From: Psoroptes ovis | Lineage: Eukaryota; Arthropoda; Arachnida; Sarcoptiformes; Psoroptidae | Direction of reading: 5' to 3' | Length of the DNA stretch: 64,000 nt | Assembly: GCA_002943765.1 (NCBI GenBank) | Contig: PQWQ01000004.1 | Location: forward strand, 930,001-994,000 | Shown here: piece by piece, positions 45,862 to 59,484 of the stretch | How the letters are laid out: every line of letters starts with the position of its first letter | How positions within the stretch are numbered: position 1 is the first letter of the stretch | The notes under the pieces: model-generated | What the model was told of the DNA's origin: nothing | What the model saw: the letters and a program-made list of their open reading frames with translations, nothing else | Database searches by the model: none | Position numbers and translations under genes: made by a program

Positions 45862-45941
45862 TTAGGTTGTCCCATAAGTTCTCGCCATTTTTCTGATGAA
45901 AAAAAATATAAAAAACGGCAAGAACTTATGGGACAACCCAA
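45862..45941. mobile_element. 80-bp mariner-type MITE, copy 18 (type B)
   Basis: Exactly 80 bp, TA-flanked, TTAGGTTGTCCCATAAG to CTTATGGGACAACCCAA. The terminal arms are near-perfect. Confidence 0.94.
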
Positions 45942-47773
45942 TAATTTGATCTATTGTTTTTTTTCCTTCTCCTCTAATTTTAATCTGATTATTTTCCAAA
46001 GTTTTCAAGGTAAACCTACTGTTTCGAATCATTGGTTCACATGAAATCATCAGCGAATAAAACGAATATCCATCACCGATAAACAAAAAATTGAAATGAC
46101 AATTGAACCCAATACATCTGATTGATTTCGATTATTTATTTGTAAATTATTTTGTTTATTTTTCTACATCTGCTACTACCGCTGCTGCTGCTGCTGCTGA
46201 CATTGATTATTTGTATTTGTTTAAAGACAAAAACAACAAACAACAACAACAACAACCTCAAAACCTTTGAAAATTTTGAAATTTTCTATGGAAATTTTCA
46301 AATAAAAATCAATAAATGACAACTGTTTTACCTCATTGCAGACCTTTAGATTTGAATTATAAAGTTTTCGAAAAAAAATTTTCAATTTTGATACATTTTC
46401 CCCGTTATATATGTGTCCCATTTTCTTCATTTATTTTTCTTAAATTTAGTTTTAAAAATTATTTGTTTGTTTTTTTTTTTGCTTTTTACAAATTCATATG
46501 GATGATTCTTCTTCAAGATTATGTAATCGAAATTAACGATCATACGCACACAAAAAACATACACGAAATTCAAAGATGTTTTCTTGCAACAAACAGATAA
46601 ACAAGCACAGAAAATATAGATCAAAATTAGTAGAATTGATATTTGATAATAATAATTTCATTGTAAAATCAAACATCATATTTAGATCATTTGATTCATC
46701 GGCTATATGTATGAATGAATGTTTCAATGATTATGATCTTTTATTGATGACATTATTATAACTAAAATTATTTTTTTACCAACAACATCTGTGTGCTTCC
46801 CGTGTGCTTGGGCATACATTGAATGTATATGATCAAATAAAATAATAATCAAAATTAAAACAAGAGAAGAAAAAATGATTGTGTTCATATCTTCAATGAT
46901 TTGATCATCATCATCATCATCAGTGAACAACAACATCGTAGAATAATCATAAACCTTCATCTTTAAGCATAAGCATTCATCTAAGATTTTGTATTATTTT
47001 TGTCTCTCTTTACAAATATCACCATCAATATGGATCATCATATGAATCAATCGCCCACCATTTGTTTTTTTTTAATATTAGGATTAATATGAATAATATG
47101 TCAGAATCGATCGCGCAGCAGATGAAAATTGAAAATTTTGTTTTTGTTTTGATCGAAAACATTTTACATTTTAATTTGATTCTATAAATTTATTGTAGAA
47201 ATAATCAAATCTATTGATCGATTAATGTATTAATTAATGATTATATTAATTAATTATTTAATTATTCAATTATTTATTTGGTAATTGTATCAAGTTTATA
47301 TGATCATCATTTATTTGATCCCTTATTATCATAATTATCATTATTATTTGATTTATTCATAATCATTTCATTTCATTTTATTTCTTGATTTGAACATTTT
47401 TTTCTTCTTTTTAAATCAATTTTTTGATAATTGTAATTCCGCATTGATTCAATTATTCAATTATAATCAGTATTACTTTGATAATAATATGTAAATGTTT
47501 AGTCTTAAAAAATTTAACAAATGACAAATGAACCTAATGGCAAATAATACTTAAAACTTTGACATTTCCATTACATAAACATTATCAAAATCATCATCAC
47601 CTTTATCATTCTAATCAATAAAATAATAATTATTTTACGAAAATTTGTATTACGACAAATTCATTTTGTGAAAAAAAACATATATCAATGAATAAATAAA
47701 TAAATAAACAAGTTTTTCCAAAATACATACATCACAGCCGTATTTTATATGATGATTTAATATTAAATAAATA

Positions 47774-47853
47774 TTAATCTGTCCGAAAAGTTCTGGCCGA
47801 TTTTCCAATAATTTTCTACGAAATGACCGGCAAGAACTTATGGGACAACCTAA
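47774..47853. mobile_element. 80-bp mariner-type MITE, copy 19 (hybrid)
   Basis: Exactly 80 bp, TA-flanked. Left arm type A (TTAATCTGTCCGAAAAG), right arm type B (CTTATGGGACAACCTAA). Confidence 0.92.
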
Positions 47854-48296
47854 TACAATTATAAATACAATGATAAATAGAAGAGATGAATGCATTGAAA
47901 TAACCGAAAAATTAAAATTAAAAATAAATAAATAAATCAATAAAATGAAAGGCATCACAAAAAGTGTATCATTTAGTAATAATTTTGAATTTTTATTTTA
48001 AAATTTTTGAAAATTTTGTCTGAAAACTTTTGGGTCTGAAATTTGAAATGGAAATTTTTCACTCAAAAATTCAAATTCAATCATTAATTCATTTGTATTT
48101 GTATCAAAAATATCAAAAATTTACACAATTTACAATTCAAAATAAATAATCATCATTTCAACACACAACACTTATGCACACATACACGAATCAGTACTGT
48201 GAACTGGGAAATCAATCTTTTTTTTAAAAATTTCATTTCACATGTTTTTTTTCACTTCCAAGAAATCCAATTTGAAAATTTGAAATTAACCAAGTA

Positions 48297-48376
48297 TTAG
48301 GTTGTCCCATAAGTTCTTGTCGATTTTCCAATCATTTTCTACGATATAACCAGCAAGAACTTATGGGACAACACAA
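48297..48376. mobile_element. 80-bp mariner-type MITE, copy 20 (type B arms, type A core)
   Basis: Exactly 80 bp, TA-flanked. The outer arms are CCCATAAG type, but the core (attttctacgatataacc) is that of type A, so it is a mosaic. Confidence 0.92.
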
Positions 48377-48811
48377 TAAATGAAATGAAATGAAATAAAT
48401 TTACAATTCAAATGCAATGCACAGACACACACACTTATACATGCTAACACCTACCATATTTATCATTATCATCATCATTTGAACATTATTCATCAAATTG
48501 ATATCGAAATAAATCAAATAAATACAAAATTTGAATCATTTTCATTTTTATTTCAAATGAAAATGCAAATAAGCCAACAACACAGTCAAATATACACAGA
48601 TATACACATGCACAATCACACATATATGAATTTCAAATTGGAAATTTTTCGATTCAAAATATTATAATAATTACTTTTCTTTAATATTTCAAATCTTTCA
48701 AATTTTCTTATCATTATTTTCTGGTTCAATTCTACACTTGAATATTTCGAAAATCCCGGTATTTGAAATCTAATATGAAATTAATTAATTAATTAATTAT
48801 TATCTTCTATG

Positions 48812-48890
48812 AACAAACAAACAAACAAACAAACAAACAAACAAACAAACAAACAAACAAACAAACAAACAAACAAACAAACAAACAAAC
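48812..48890. repeat. (AAAC)n microsatellite, about 79 bp
   Basis: Almost 20 uninterrupted copies of a tetranucleotide (aaac). Confidence 0.97.
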
Positions 48891-49256
48891 CGAATACGAG
48901 CAATGACGAACAAACTAAAACTGACAAATAAATAAACAAAAATTTTTAAAAATTTCAAAATAAATCAAAAAACTAATCATTTTAAATTAAATAATTTCAA
49001 ATTAATAATTTTCAAACATTATACATTTATTTAATAACATCATCAATGAACATCATATGATAATAATAATAATAATCATTATTATTATTATCATTCATAA
49101 AATATTCATTTACATCATTATTATTATTATTATTATTATTTATATTTGAAATTTTTCAAATTTTGATTCACTTTTATTTCTTTATTTATTTCATTTATCT
49201 TTGAATAAAATCTAAATAAATAAAATTGAATTAAATATTAAACATTGTTATTATTA

Positions 49257-49335
49257 TTAGGTCGTCCCATAAGTTCTTGCCATTTTTTAGCTGAAAAAAA
49301 ATTAAAAAACGGCAAGAACTTATGGGACAACCCAA
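49257..49335. mobile_element. mariner-type MITE, copy 21 (type B)
   Basis: 79 bp, TA-flanked, TTAGGTCGTCCCATAAG to CTTATGGGACAACCCAA. Confidence 0.92.
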
Positions 49336-49381
49336 TATTAATATCATTAAGATTTGGAAAAGAAAAGATAAAAAAATGTTT

Positions 49382-49424
49382 CAAAGCGATATTTAAAAAT
49401 GTTCCATTTTTAAATATCGCTTTG
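49382..49424. repeat. Perfect 20-bp hairpin with 3-base loop
   Basis: caaagcgatatttaaaaatg, then ttc, then its exact reverse complement. No mismatch in 20 pairs. No obvious target duplication; unlike the MITE families. Confidence 0.9.
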
Positions 49425-49560
49425 TTCGCTGATCGATTGATGATGAATACAGAAATATCGATTCATCATCAATATTCACCTGAATAACCATGACCATTCA
49501 TCACCATAATCATCATCATCATTTTGATATATAAATATGTATGTTTGTTTGTATCTGTGT

Positions 49561-49589
49561 ATATTTGATTGATCGAATCAATCAAATAT
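49561..49589. repeat. Perfect 13-bp hairpin with 3-base loop
   Basis: atatttgattgat, then cga, then its reverse complement, about 140 bp after the 20-bp hairpin. Confidence 0.75.
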
Positions 49590-50644
49590 TTATAAGATTA
49601 TTGTTTACTTTCTTCGAGAGAAAAATATCATGAAATTTCGTAACATTAAATCTATCATTATTCAATCAATCAATCAATCAATGTGTGGTTATGTGTGCTA
49701 CCAAAATATTTGTTCGGATTGAGATTGTTGTTATTAAGCACGAAAAAGCACGAAAATGCAGATACACAAAACAACAACAAAAAAACATGGTGAAAAAAAT
49801 ACATCAAATGGATTATTGAATGATAATGATAAAGTAATGATAATCGAATCGAAGATTTTGGATTGTATGAATGGATGGACATCTTTGTTGATATGTTTGA
49901 AATGTTTTATTCATTGATTTATAATAGAAAAATAAATAAATAAACAATGAAATCAAATCATCAATATGATATGATTATTATCATTTCAAAGTTTTCAAAA
50001 AAAAACCAAAATATCGAAATTAAATCAAAGAAATCAATACCTTAAAACGAATCAATGAATTGATTAATAAATACAATGAATAAATAAAACAAACAAAGGG
50101 GAAAAATTATTCGAATATTTTGATTTATTTTTATTTTCATTTCCAAATCTAAAACCGAAATGTCCGTATCCACCTTAAATTTCATATGATTTTCATTTCA
50201 AATTGGAAAAAGAAATTGAATCAAACATTTTTGACATTTCATCTTTGACATCATTAAAATCTTTTGGTTCATTGATTGATTTATTTGGATGAAATTGGTC
50301 GGTCAGAAAAATCAATCATAGCTTTAAAAGCTGGAGTCCCAGCAAAGCTCATTGAATGATCAACGAATCGATCGATTGAAACGGTCGAAATGTTCCATTT
50401 AAAGGTAGCTTGGAAACCTTAAGATGTCATGATGATGTGATGCAATTTGAGGTGTGTGTGTGCCTGTGTCTACATATCGAGTATTGTTTGGGCCAAGAAA
50501 CAAAAAAAAATAAATGGAAAGTGCTGAAACATATTAAATGATGATGATGATATGGTTCTATATGATTTCATACATGTAATACGATAATATTATGATGATA
50601 ATAATTAGCATTGAAAAAATGAAATAAATCAAGTTTTTGAAATA

Positions 50645-50722
50645 TTAGGTTGTCCCATAAGTTCTTGCCGTTTTCCAATTAAGAAAAATTTTAAAACGGC
50701 AAGAACTTATGGGACAATCTAA
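50645..50722. mobile_element. mariner-type MITE, copy 22 (type B)
   Basis: 78 bp, TA-flanked, TTAGGTTGTCCCATAAG to CTTATGGGACAATCTAA. Confidence 0.92.
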
Positions 50723-51265
50723 TAATAAAAAATTCTCAAATCAACTAAATAATCAGCTACAGCAACAACAGGTAAACCGAATCTAATTATATTTAAAGTG
50801 AGCATAATTCAAAAATCAAAATCAAATAACTTGTGTGATCAATTGCATTGTTTTCATAGGGATGTTCACACATGTTTAACACACATGTGAAAATGTGTGA
50901 AAAATTAACACTTTTGGCACTTGATTCTTTAGAAAAATTCAAAATTTAAAAACACGTATAGCACAAACACGTATTGAAATGAAATAACGAAACGAAACAA
51001 ATACGAAATGAAATATTGAATATCATCAATCAATGGTGTTGCGAATGCATTTTAAATGTTTGTTTCAGGGCATGTTGAATCATTGAATTTTATTTTTTTT
51101 CTGGAAAATGATGCATTCATATCATCATCAATTGACTATGTGTTGTGTTGTTGACTATTGACTATTCGCAATGGACAAGCCCAAAATGGAATAATATTTA
51201 TTACACACACATTTGAAATATATATAAATGGAATTTATCGAATATATTCAATCAAAATAAATATA

Positions 51266-51345
51266 TTAGGTTGTCCCGAAAGTTTTGGCCGATTATATCT
51301 TAGAAAATCATGAGAAAATCGGCAATAACTTTGCGGTCAACCTAA
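51266..51345. mobile_element. 80-bp mariner-type MITE, copy 23 (type A variant)
   Basis: Exactly 80 bp, TA-flanked. The left arm CCCGAAAG is intermediate between types A and B; core ttatatcttagaaaatcatg. Confidence 0.9.
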
Positions 51346-52499
51346 TATAAAATGTACCGATTTCAGAATGTTTCAAAAATTTGTTTCAAATTTGTAATTT
51401 TCCATATTTTTCATAATTTAAAATTTATTTTAAATAAATTGTAACAAATTATTTGATTGTAATCATTGATTTAGGCGTTTTACACTATTGTTTTTCGACG
51501 TTTTACATTAAATTGAGATTTTAACATTGAATTTTTGTCGACGACGACGATGACGACGATGATGATGATAATGGACTAAATATGACCCGTAAAATATGGA
51601 CAACATTTATCGAAAAATTGAAAATTTAACAAAATTTAAGAAAATACATGCAGTAAAGTAAGTATGGCTGAAATTTCAATCCAAACATGCATGCAAATAT
51701 TGAATACAATGTGTCATTTATTGATTGAATTTAATCCAATATTTCATATATTTCATTTGATAATTTTCACCTTTAATTTCAATTTTATTTTGCCAATCTA
51801 AGTCGTCATTATTAATCTTGATTAATAATTGTTATGAAAACAATTCAATTTTTTTCCACAAAAAGATTTCATTGCGAAATGAAAATATTTCATTTAAATG
51901 AATAAATAAATAATCATTTGATTAATTGATTCGATTAAATGATTATGTATCGTTTGTGATATTTATATATAAATGTATGTGAAAACATATGAATTAATGT
52001 TCAAAATCTATAGACTTTTCTATTTTCTCAAATACATTCCATTGAATTTTCGAATGAAATTTTGAACAAAATTCAAAATACTTGTGTTCATATTTAAATC
52101 TTTGAATTGTTAAATTTTTTTTCTGATCATAATCATCATCATCCACATCATCATATTATCATCACATTATCATCATCATAAATAACTGATATCATTAATA
52201 GCCATAAACACACACACATACATACATACACATGACAATGACCGACATTTTGTTTGAAATTTTTTCATTTTCTGTTCGTTCAATTTGATTGATTGAATGA
52301 ATGATTGAATTGATTCCATTTCATTTCATTTTAAATTTATAAATTCATTTTTCACCATTTCACTTTGTAACCACCATTGTCTTTTGTTGTTCTCTTGTTA
52401 TATTTTGCTAAACACACATAACCATACGAACATACAATATTTGGCTGCAATACATTCGTGTATACAACGTGTGTTTGAATTTGTATTTTTTTGAATATA

Positions 52500-52579
52500 T
52501 TAGGTTGTCCGGAAAGTTTTTGCCGATTTCTCAATTATTTCCAACGATATAACCGGCGAAAACTTTCCGGGCAATCTAA
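52500..52579. mobile_element. 80-bp mariner-type MITE, copy 24 (type A, reverse core)
   Basis: Exactly 80 bp, TA-flanked, TTAGGTTGTCCGGAAAG to CTTTCCGGGCAATCTAA. Both arms carry the matching CCGG change, so the pairing is preserved. Confidence 0.92.
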
Positions 52580-52768
52580 TATATTCCTACTATTCAATTT
52601 CATAATAATAATAATAATAATAATAAACATGATAATCCAATTCACATTTTCCGATAAACTTTTCATTTTCAATATTCAATATGCAATAATAATGCAAATG
52701 GAATTGCTCTAAATATACGCCCAATTTGTCCAAAATATTTATTCATTATTTGTTGAAAACATGATTAA

Positions 52769-52814
52769 TACTGCTATTGTTGTTGTTGTTGTTGTTGCTG
52801 CTGCTGCTGCTGCT
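52769..52814. repeat. (TTG)n/(CTG)n triplet tract
   Basis: A gttgttgtt run passes directly into gctgctgctgctgct. No supporting coding frame. Confidence 0.8.
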
Positions 52815-53049
52815 AATGACAGATGCTAATGCTGTATGCACAGTATAAACCTAGTATTGTTTGTTATCGTCATCATTATTATTATTTGTTGTTATTTGCC
52901 ATTTGTTACAGTTACAGAATATATGTGAATTAGTGTGGATTATTGAGAAATTATTTTTGAAAAATTATATTTTTGAAAAAATAATTCATTTATTTTGATA
53001 ATCATATTTACACATATAGTAGAATTGGTTATTTTCATTTATTTATTTA

Positions 53050-53130
53050 TTTAGATTGTCCGAGAAGTTTTTGCCGATTATATCGTAGGAAATTATGAGA
53101 AAAATCGACAAAAACTTATCGGACAACCTG
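53050..53130. mobile_element. mariner-type MITE, copy 25 (type A)
   Basis: 81 bp between TA dinucleotides, TTTAGATTGTCCGAGAAG to CTTATCGGACAACCTG, with the type A core. Confidence 0.88.
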
Positions 53131-53673
53131 TAATATTTTGAACAAAAAAAAATTTTCAAAATTGAAAATTAGACTATTGAAAATTATTTATTTATTTAGT
53201 TTGATTAACTCGAGACACATTTTTTACTCATTTTACATTTACAAATGTATTTATTTTTCACATATTGAAATGCCAAGTTTGAATTGAAATGAAATGAATT
53301 CAAAGCAAGAAAAATTTTTCAATTTCAAAGTCAAGTTCGTTCAAATAATTCAAATAATAATAACAATTTTTTTTTAATGTAACGAATGGATGATGATGAT
53401 GATGATTACAATCAAATGGGCAATGTCTTTGCAATTATTTATTGCAATGATTATCATTATTTAAAATAATAACAAAATAGAAATTTGAAATGTTTTCAAA
53501 TATTTGAAATTATTCTTTGATATATTATGTATTCATTCATTCATTCATTATTATCAATGAATAATGATCGCAATTTATTTTTGTTTCTTTTATTTCAAAA
53601 TAGACCAAAAATAATATAAAAATAATAATGATCAGTGTGTGTGATCAGCAAATCAATGTTTAAATTCAAAATA

Positions 53674-53753
53674 ATAGGCTGTCCGGAAAGTTTTTGCCGA
53701 TTATATCGTAGAAAATCATTCGAAAATCGGCAAGAACTTGTCGGACAACCTAA
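53674..53753. mobile_element. 80-bp mariner-type MITE, copy 26 (type A)
   Basis: Exactly 80 bp, TA-flanked, ATAGGCTGTCCGGAAAG to CTTGTCGGACAACCTAA. Confidence 0.9.
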
Positions 53754-54492
53754 TAATAATTTTGAATAATAATCAATATATTACATCGATTTCAATACAT
53801 TCAATTCAAATTCGATTCAAATTCAAATGTGAATACATTAACACCTTTTTATTTTCTTATAAATAGGGTAAATTGTGAAATCATCATAAGAATTTGATGA
53901 TTTCAATTTATTTGAATTTTTTATTGTTTTTGAAATTGATTTGAAATTATTGAAACAATCCAATACCAAATATCATCACCATCATCATTATCATTATGAT
54001 TATGATTATCATTGTCATACAATGTACATTTATCCAAACAAAAAATAATAATGAAAATCAATCAATCAATCAATCAATCATTCAACCAATCAATCAATTG
54101 TTTCTTTCTAAAAATCGAATCGACATTTTGACCTGTAGATTACATTTAAATTGGTGATATTATTAATAATAATGAAAATAATTTAAACAATTTATGATTA
54201 TGATTATTAATAAGTCATCATCATCAGTAGGTTACGGGTGCAATATTTATGAATAATGATAATCATTATCATTATCATCAGAAACAATATATTTTCCTTG
54301 ATTACAAATTGATTAGAATTTCTATCAGCAATTTCAATTTTTTTCAAATCTAAACTTTGATTGTCACTAATCAATAATTGATTCAATCGATTGATTTGGA
54401 ATGGAAGAGAAATAAATCTAAGAAATATTTAAAAATGACATTTTCCTCCTTTGAAATAAATTTTCAAAAAAAATGTTTGAAACAATTTTATT

Positions 54493-54572
54493 TTAGGCTG
54501 TCCGGAAAGTTATTGCCGATTATATCGTAGAAAATAATGAAAAAATCGGCAAGAACTTTTCGGACAACCTAA
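54493..54572. mobile_element. 80-bp mariner-type MITE, copy 27 (type A)
   Basis: 80 bp, TTAGGCTGTCCGGAAAG to CTTTTCGGACAACCTAA. TA is on the right; on the left a TA is displaced by two T residues. Confidence 0.9.
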
Positions 54573-57500
54573 TATTTAAATTCATGTCGATTGTGATCAC
54601 ACACAGTTGAACGATTCAATGATTCATATCGAAAAACATTCAATCAATAATTTGAATATTAATCTGAATCAAATTTGACATATTCAAATTTGATTAAATT
54701 ATGTCATTAGGAAATTTTCTTTTTTTTATTAATTTATCAAATGAATATAATTATTATTGAATTAATGAATCAATTTAATAATTAATTATAATTATTAATT
54801 ATTTGAGATAATTATTTTATTATGATTGAATTATTTGATTCATTAATGTTTAATCTGAATAGTAATAATGATAATAACAATGAAATTTTGTCATGTCATT
54901 TCATTTTTTCTCGTCTCTTTGATTTCTTTGTCATGGATCAAATATTTTTTTTTTCATTCAACAAAGATAATCTTCCTATTGTTTGTTTGTTCAATTTTCG
55001 GAGGATAATCTTGCTCCGATTACAAAGTTCAATGCAAAATACATCCATCCGAAACACATCATATTAGTGTTTATCATATTGATTGTTATTGATTGCGTGA
55101 TTGAATTTAAATTTTTAAAAAGAAAGAAAAATTATTAAATTTGACACTTTGAATACTTTTTTAAAATTCAAAAATTTTAAAAATTTAAAAATAATAATCA
55201 TCCAGATCAAATTGAACTTTATTATTATTATCATGAATGAATCAATCGATAGATTTTTGAAAACCGAGATTTCAAGTTTCAGACAAACAAATAATAAAAA
55301 TTCCCATTTAAAATATCGAAAAACAAACATTTTCAAAAAATTATCAAACATCTATCAATCGAGTTTTAGCCATTAATTTATCATCAATCTCTACGATTGA
55401 TCTGTTAAAAATATATACGCAAAAATCATCGTAAAGTATCGAATGATAAGATTATCAGATATTGATGGATGAAAGCGGTCATGAGAAATTTTTGAAATGG
55501 CTTGAAATAGTACCGAATATCGAGTCTAAATTCACTCGAATTTTAGTTCCATTTCTTTCAAAACCATTTCTGGACAGTCAATACAAATAAAAACCCTTAT
55601 CATCATCAATATCAAAATCATAATTATTTCAATTGATTGACTATCGTCAATCATCAATCAATCAATCAATCCATATCAAATATTGATTAGAATATAATGA
55701 ATTTGAAATGAATTGAATAAAAATAAAAATAAAAATAATTTTAAACAAAATAAGACAATCAAATGAAACGAGACGAATTTGAAATACGCGCCCAGAAATC
55801 GATTACGTAATTGTAATTATTATTATTATTCATTGCATTATTATTTTTGCATTGTTTCCGATAATAATGAATATATTTCATCATCATCATCATCATCAAT
55901 ATTATTTGGATTAATTTAAATATAAAAAAAAAGTCCAAACCAATGGCTTGGTTTTTTGTGTTTTTTTTTTTCATCAAAATAAGACAGGGAAAAAGAGCAA
56001 AGAAATTGATTCAAATTGAATCGAATGTTGTTTGGGTGGTGTTTGATTGAATGTTTCTTTAATTTTTTGTTCCAATCAATGTAGGAGTTGATTCACTGTT
56101 GTTCCAATACTTCATTCAATTGTTTTGCTTCTATTTCATTCGTTGATTGAAATGATTGATTTGAAATTGGCGCCAAAAAAAATTCAGAGAAAAAAAAGAA
56201 TTGATTGAATCAATAGCCTTGCTTTGTGTTTTGGATTGATTTTGATTTTCTCTGAAAAATAAATAATCTCTTTGTGATTTCTTTGAATTAATCAAAGCAG
56301 AAATGATCAGAACATTTTGTCTTAATTATTTCGTCTTAATTCAAATTCATTCATTTACTTGAATCCATTTTCATTTAATCATCATGATTCATTTAATTCA
56401 TGTAATTCAATTCATTACATAAAAATTGATTGAAATTCATTCAATCTCATCCAATTGATTCATTGATTTCCAAATACAAAAACGAATTCAGTTTCTCTCA
56501 ATTCAATGTGTATCTATTTAGTTTGTTCAATTTTATTTTATTTTATTTTTTGGATTTTATTTAAGGTTCTAAGGTCTGCATTATTTTGTATTTTTATCAT
56601 AGTTTTTACATATTTTATTCACTGAAAACTTTATTTTCCGTAAACTTATTTCTCTTTGTTGCTTATTCATGTTCATATTTTCCAGCATCGATTTTCAACT
56701 ACTGATTCATCGAAGAGAAATTTTCCCATATTTTTTCCATATTTTCAATTGTGAAAAATCAAAAAAAAATCGAGCTGTTCAATCGATTCACCATTTGATT
56801 CACCAACACATTTTGTTCAATTTTTCTTTCTTTTCTATTTTCTTGCATTTTCTTCGATTGTCATCACCAATCATCAGTAGCACCATTTACCGCCAATGAA
56901 TGACTTTTAAACATATATTTTCGGCACGTTTACACTTGTTCAATGTTCAATGTATTCAATGTATTTTAATGTATTCAAATCTATTATGTATCTATTAAAT
57001 CACCAATGTATCTATTAAGTGTATTTAGTGTGTTTGCTTATGTGTTAAGCAGAAGCAACAAGTGTTATAATAGAAATTCAAAAATTTTCTCATAAGAAAT
57101 TCAAAACTTTTTTCTTTTTTTTTTCGTCTGTACAGTGTACACATTTGAAATAGTTCAGTGTCAATGTAAAGAAAAGAAAAAAATGAAATTTTCTGTGAAA
57201 TAAAATAAATGAAAATGAAAATTTCATCAATTTCATTTTAAATTTTTTTTTTCGATTCATATATAAATATACATGTATTCAGATTGAATTGTTTGGAATT
57301 TGTTTCAACACAAAAAAAAAAAAAAATCAAACACCATCCAGTAACGACAGCTAAAAATTTGTGAAAATTCAAAAAATTCGGACAAACAAGTATATAAATC
57401 AACAAACTATTATGAAAAATTCGAAAATTTGAATGTTAATATTTTTTTTTGATGTAGAATATTCAACAACAAAGAATTATTTACCGATCAACAAAAGAAT

Positions 57501-58175
57501 TCCTATATTCATCCATATTTAAATAGATTTGATGAATATTTATCCATTAATTATCAACAACAATATTTTGGACAATAAATAATTTGACCACATTTTGTGA
57601 CCATATACTGTGATGTCATTATCATTATCAACGATTGTTATTTATTTCAAACAAAACTTTTCTCAAAATGAAAATGAAATTAAAAATTTAATGAACTTGA
57701 AAAGAATATAAATGAATGAATGAATCTAGAATTAAATTCATATTTATGATATTTATAAATAAACATATGAATTAACGACGACATTTGTTGCTTATTATTT
57801 ATTATCGTATCGTAGTATTTAGTTAATTAATCTTTGTATTTCATTCTTGAATCTTTTGAAATATATTTTGCAAAGATTAAGAAATACAAAGATTTGTATT
57901 TGTTGTTCGAAAATCTGCCATTTGTTTTAAAAATTGCAAGTTTAAATTCCCACACACATCAATTCGTCCAATTCATCCAATTCATTTATCCATAATCAGC
58001 ATCAACAACAACATCATCATACACTTTTGCTTTTGAAAACTTACAAAAAAAACCATAATCTTAATTAACCACTTAATTATAATCAAATGTTATACCACTA
58101 AACACTAAACAAATAATTAAATCCGTAAGTATTTTATCGTATTTTTTATAATTCGCGAATGTTTTTGTAAATATA

Positions 58176-58315
58176 CACGGTTTAAAGTTTTTATTCGTAG
58201 TTTTAAAATTGAATTTCGTAATTTTACTGTTTAAAATTGCATTCAAAACTACGAAAATCAACTTGAAAACTATGAAAATTAATTTTAAAACCACGATTCA
58301 AAACTTGAAACCCTG
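58176..58315. mobile_element. 140-bp TA-flanked inverted-repeat element, copy 2
   Basis: Opens CACGGTTTAAAG and closes CTTGAAACCCTG, with TA outside both ends. The interior (aattttactgtttaaaatt, caaaactacgaaaatcaac) matches the element at 9166 along its whole length, and both are 140 bp. Confidence 0.8.
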
Positions 58316-59484
58316 TATTTATATTTACGTAAACATTTATAAATTCATTATCTCATCATCACATATCTCATCGACAACAACAACAACAACAGCAATAGCA
58401 ATAATAATAATCATAGATTTATTGGGCGTCATTTTTATCATTGAAAATCATATTTATGTAATAATAATACAAATAATAATTCCATTTGTTTGTTTCGATG
58501 TAATATTTGATTAATTGTGACGCCCAAAATTTCTCAGAAGAATTTTGTTTATTTACAATGCAAAGCATTTGTTTCAGAGTCATATGTTTTTCGGTTTATT
58601 TGTTTTTGTCTAAGAAACAAATGAAAAATATCAAATTTTTCAGCGAATCCAAGTTAAGAAAATTCGGATAAATGGAAAAGAAACAGATGAAATGAATTGA
58701 AACATAAAATGAAAATTCGTGACTAAATCGCTGGACACTTGCTTTGAACAGATAGATGAACAAACAAATAATAATAAACACTAATCATCTATTAACGAAT
58801 TTGAAATTTTCAAAAAAAAAGGAATTAAATAATGATAATAATAAAAGAGTAATTTAATGAAAACCAAACATTTTAGTCGATCTTTATTGGATCATTTTCG
58901 TTTGAATTCTGTTTTTGTTTTTAAATGTCAAATGGATATATTTTCAATCATATCATTTAATTAAAATCCATTTCTGTTTTCAGTTTTAGTTTCAAAACAC
59001 ATTTGAAATTGGACATATGTTTGTTTGTTTATGTTTATGTTTGTATTCGAGATTAAATATACACAAATATATTTACGTAAATACAAACATAAACAAATAA
59101 ACATGAACAAACACCTTCCCAAGATCATCTTCAAAATGGTCAATGATTTAATTCTCTTTCTCTTTCTTTTATTTCTTATAATTAAAAGACTTTAATTCAT
59201 GATTTTAGAAATTCTTTGGCCAAACACAAAGAAAAGAAACAAAAAACTATTTAAGCTATTGTAATTCAGCTGTTTTTGTGTTTATTTCATATTTTTTGAA
59301 TTATTATTATTATTATTGTTTTATTCGACATTAAGATTGAATTCAAAATTTTCCGAGAAAAAAAAAAATTCCTGAGATTTCAAAGAATTTGGTTATCATC
59401 ACCGTTGCATTATTCAAGATGAATCACAACAAGAATTATTGTAATAATAATAATTATAATTATTATTATCATCAATTTTCAATC

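Larger units (their letters stand above)
45145..59418. other. Gene-poor 14-kb stretch
   Basis: No supported coding region on either strand. It contains ten 80-bp-family MITEs (45862-54572), one 140-bp inverted-repeat element (58176), an AAAC tract, two strong hairpins and many AAT/ATC runs. Frames of 60-100 codons here are low complexity or run through MITEs. Confidence 0.6.
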
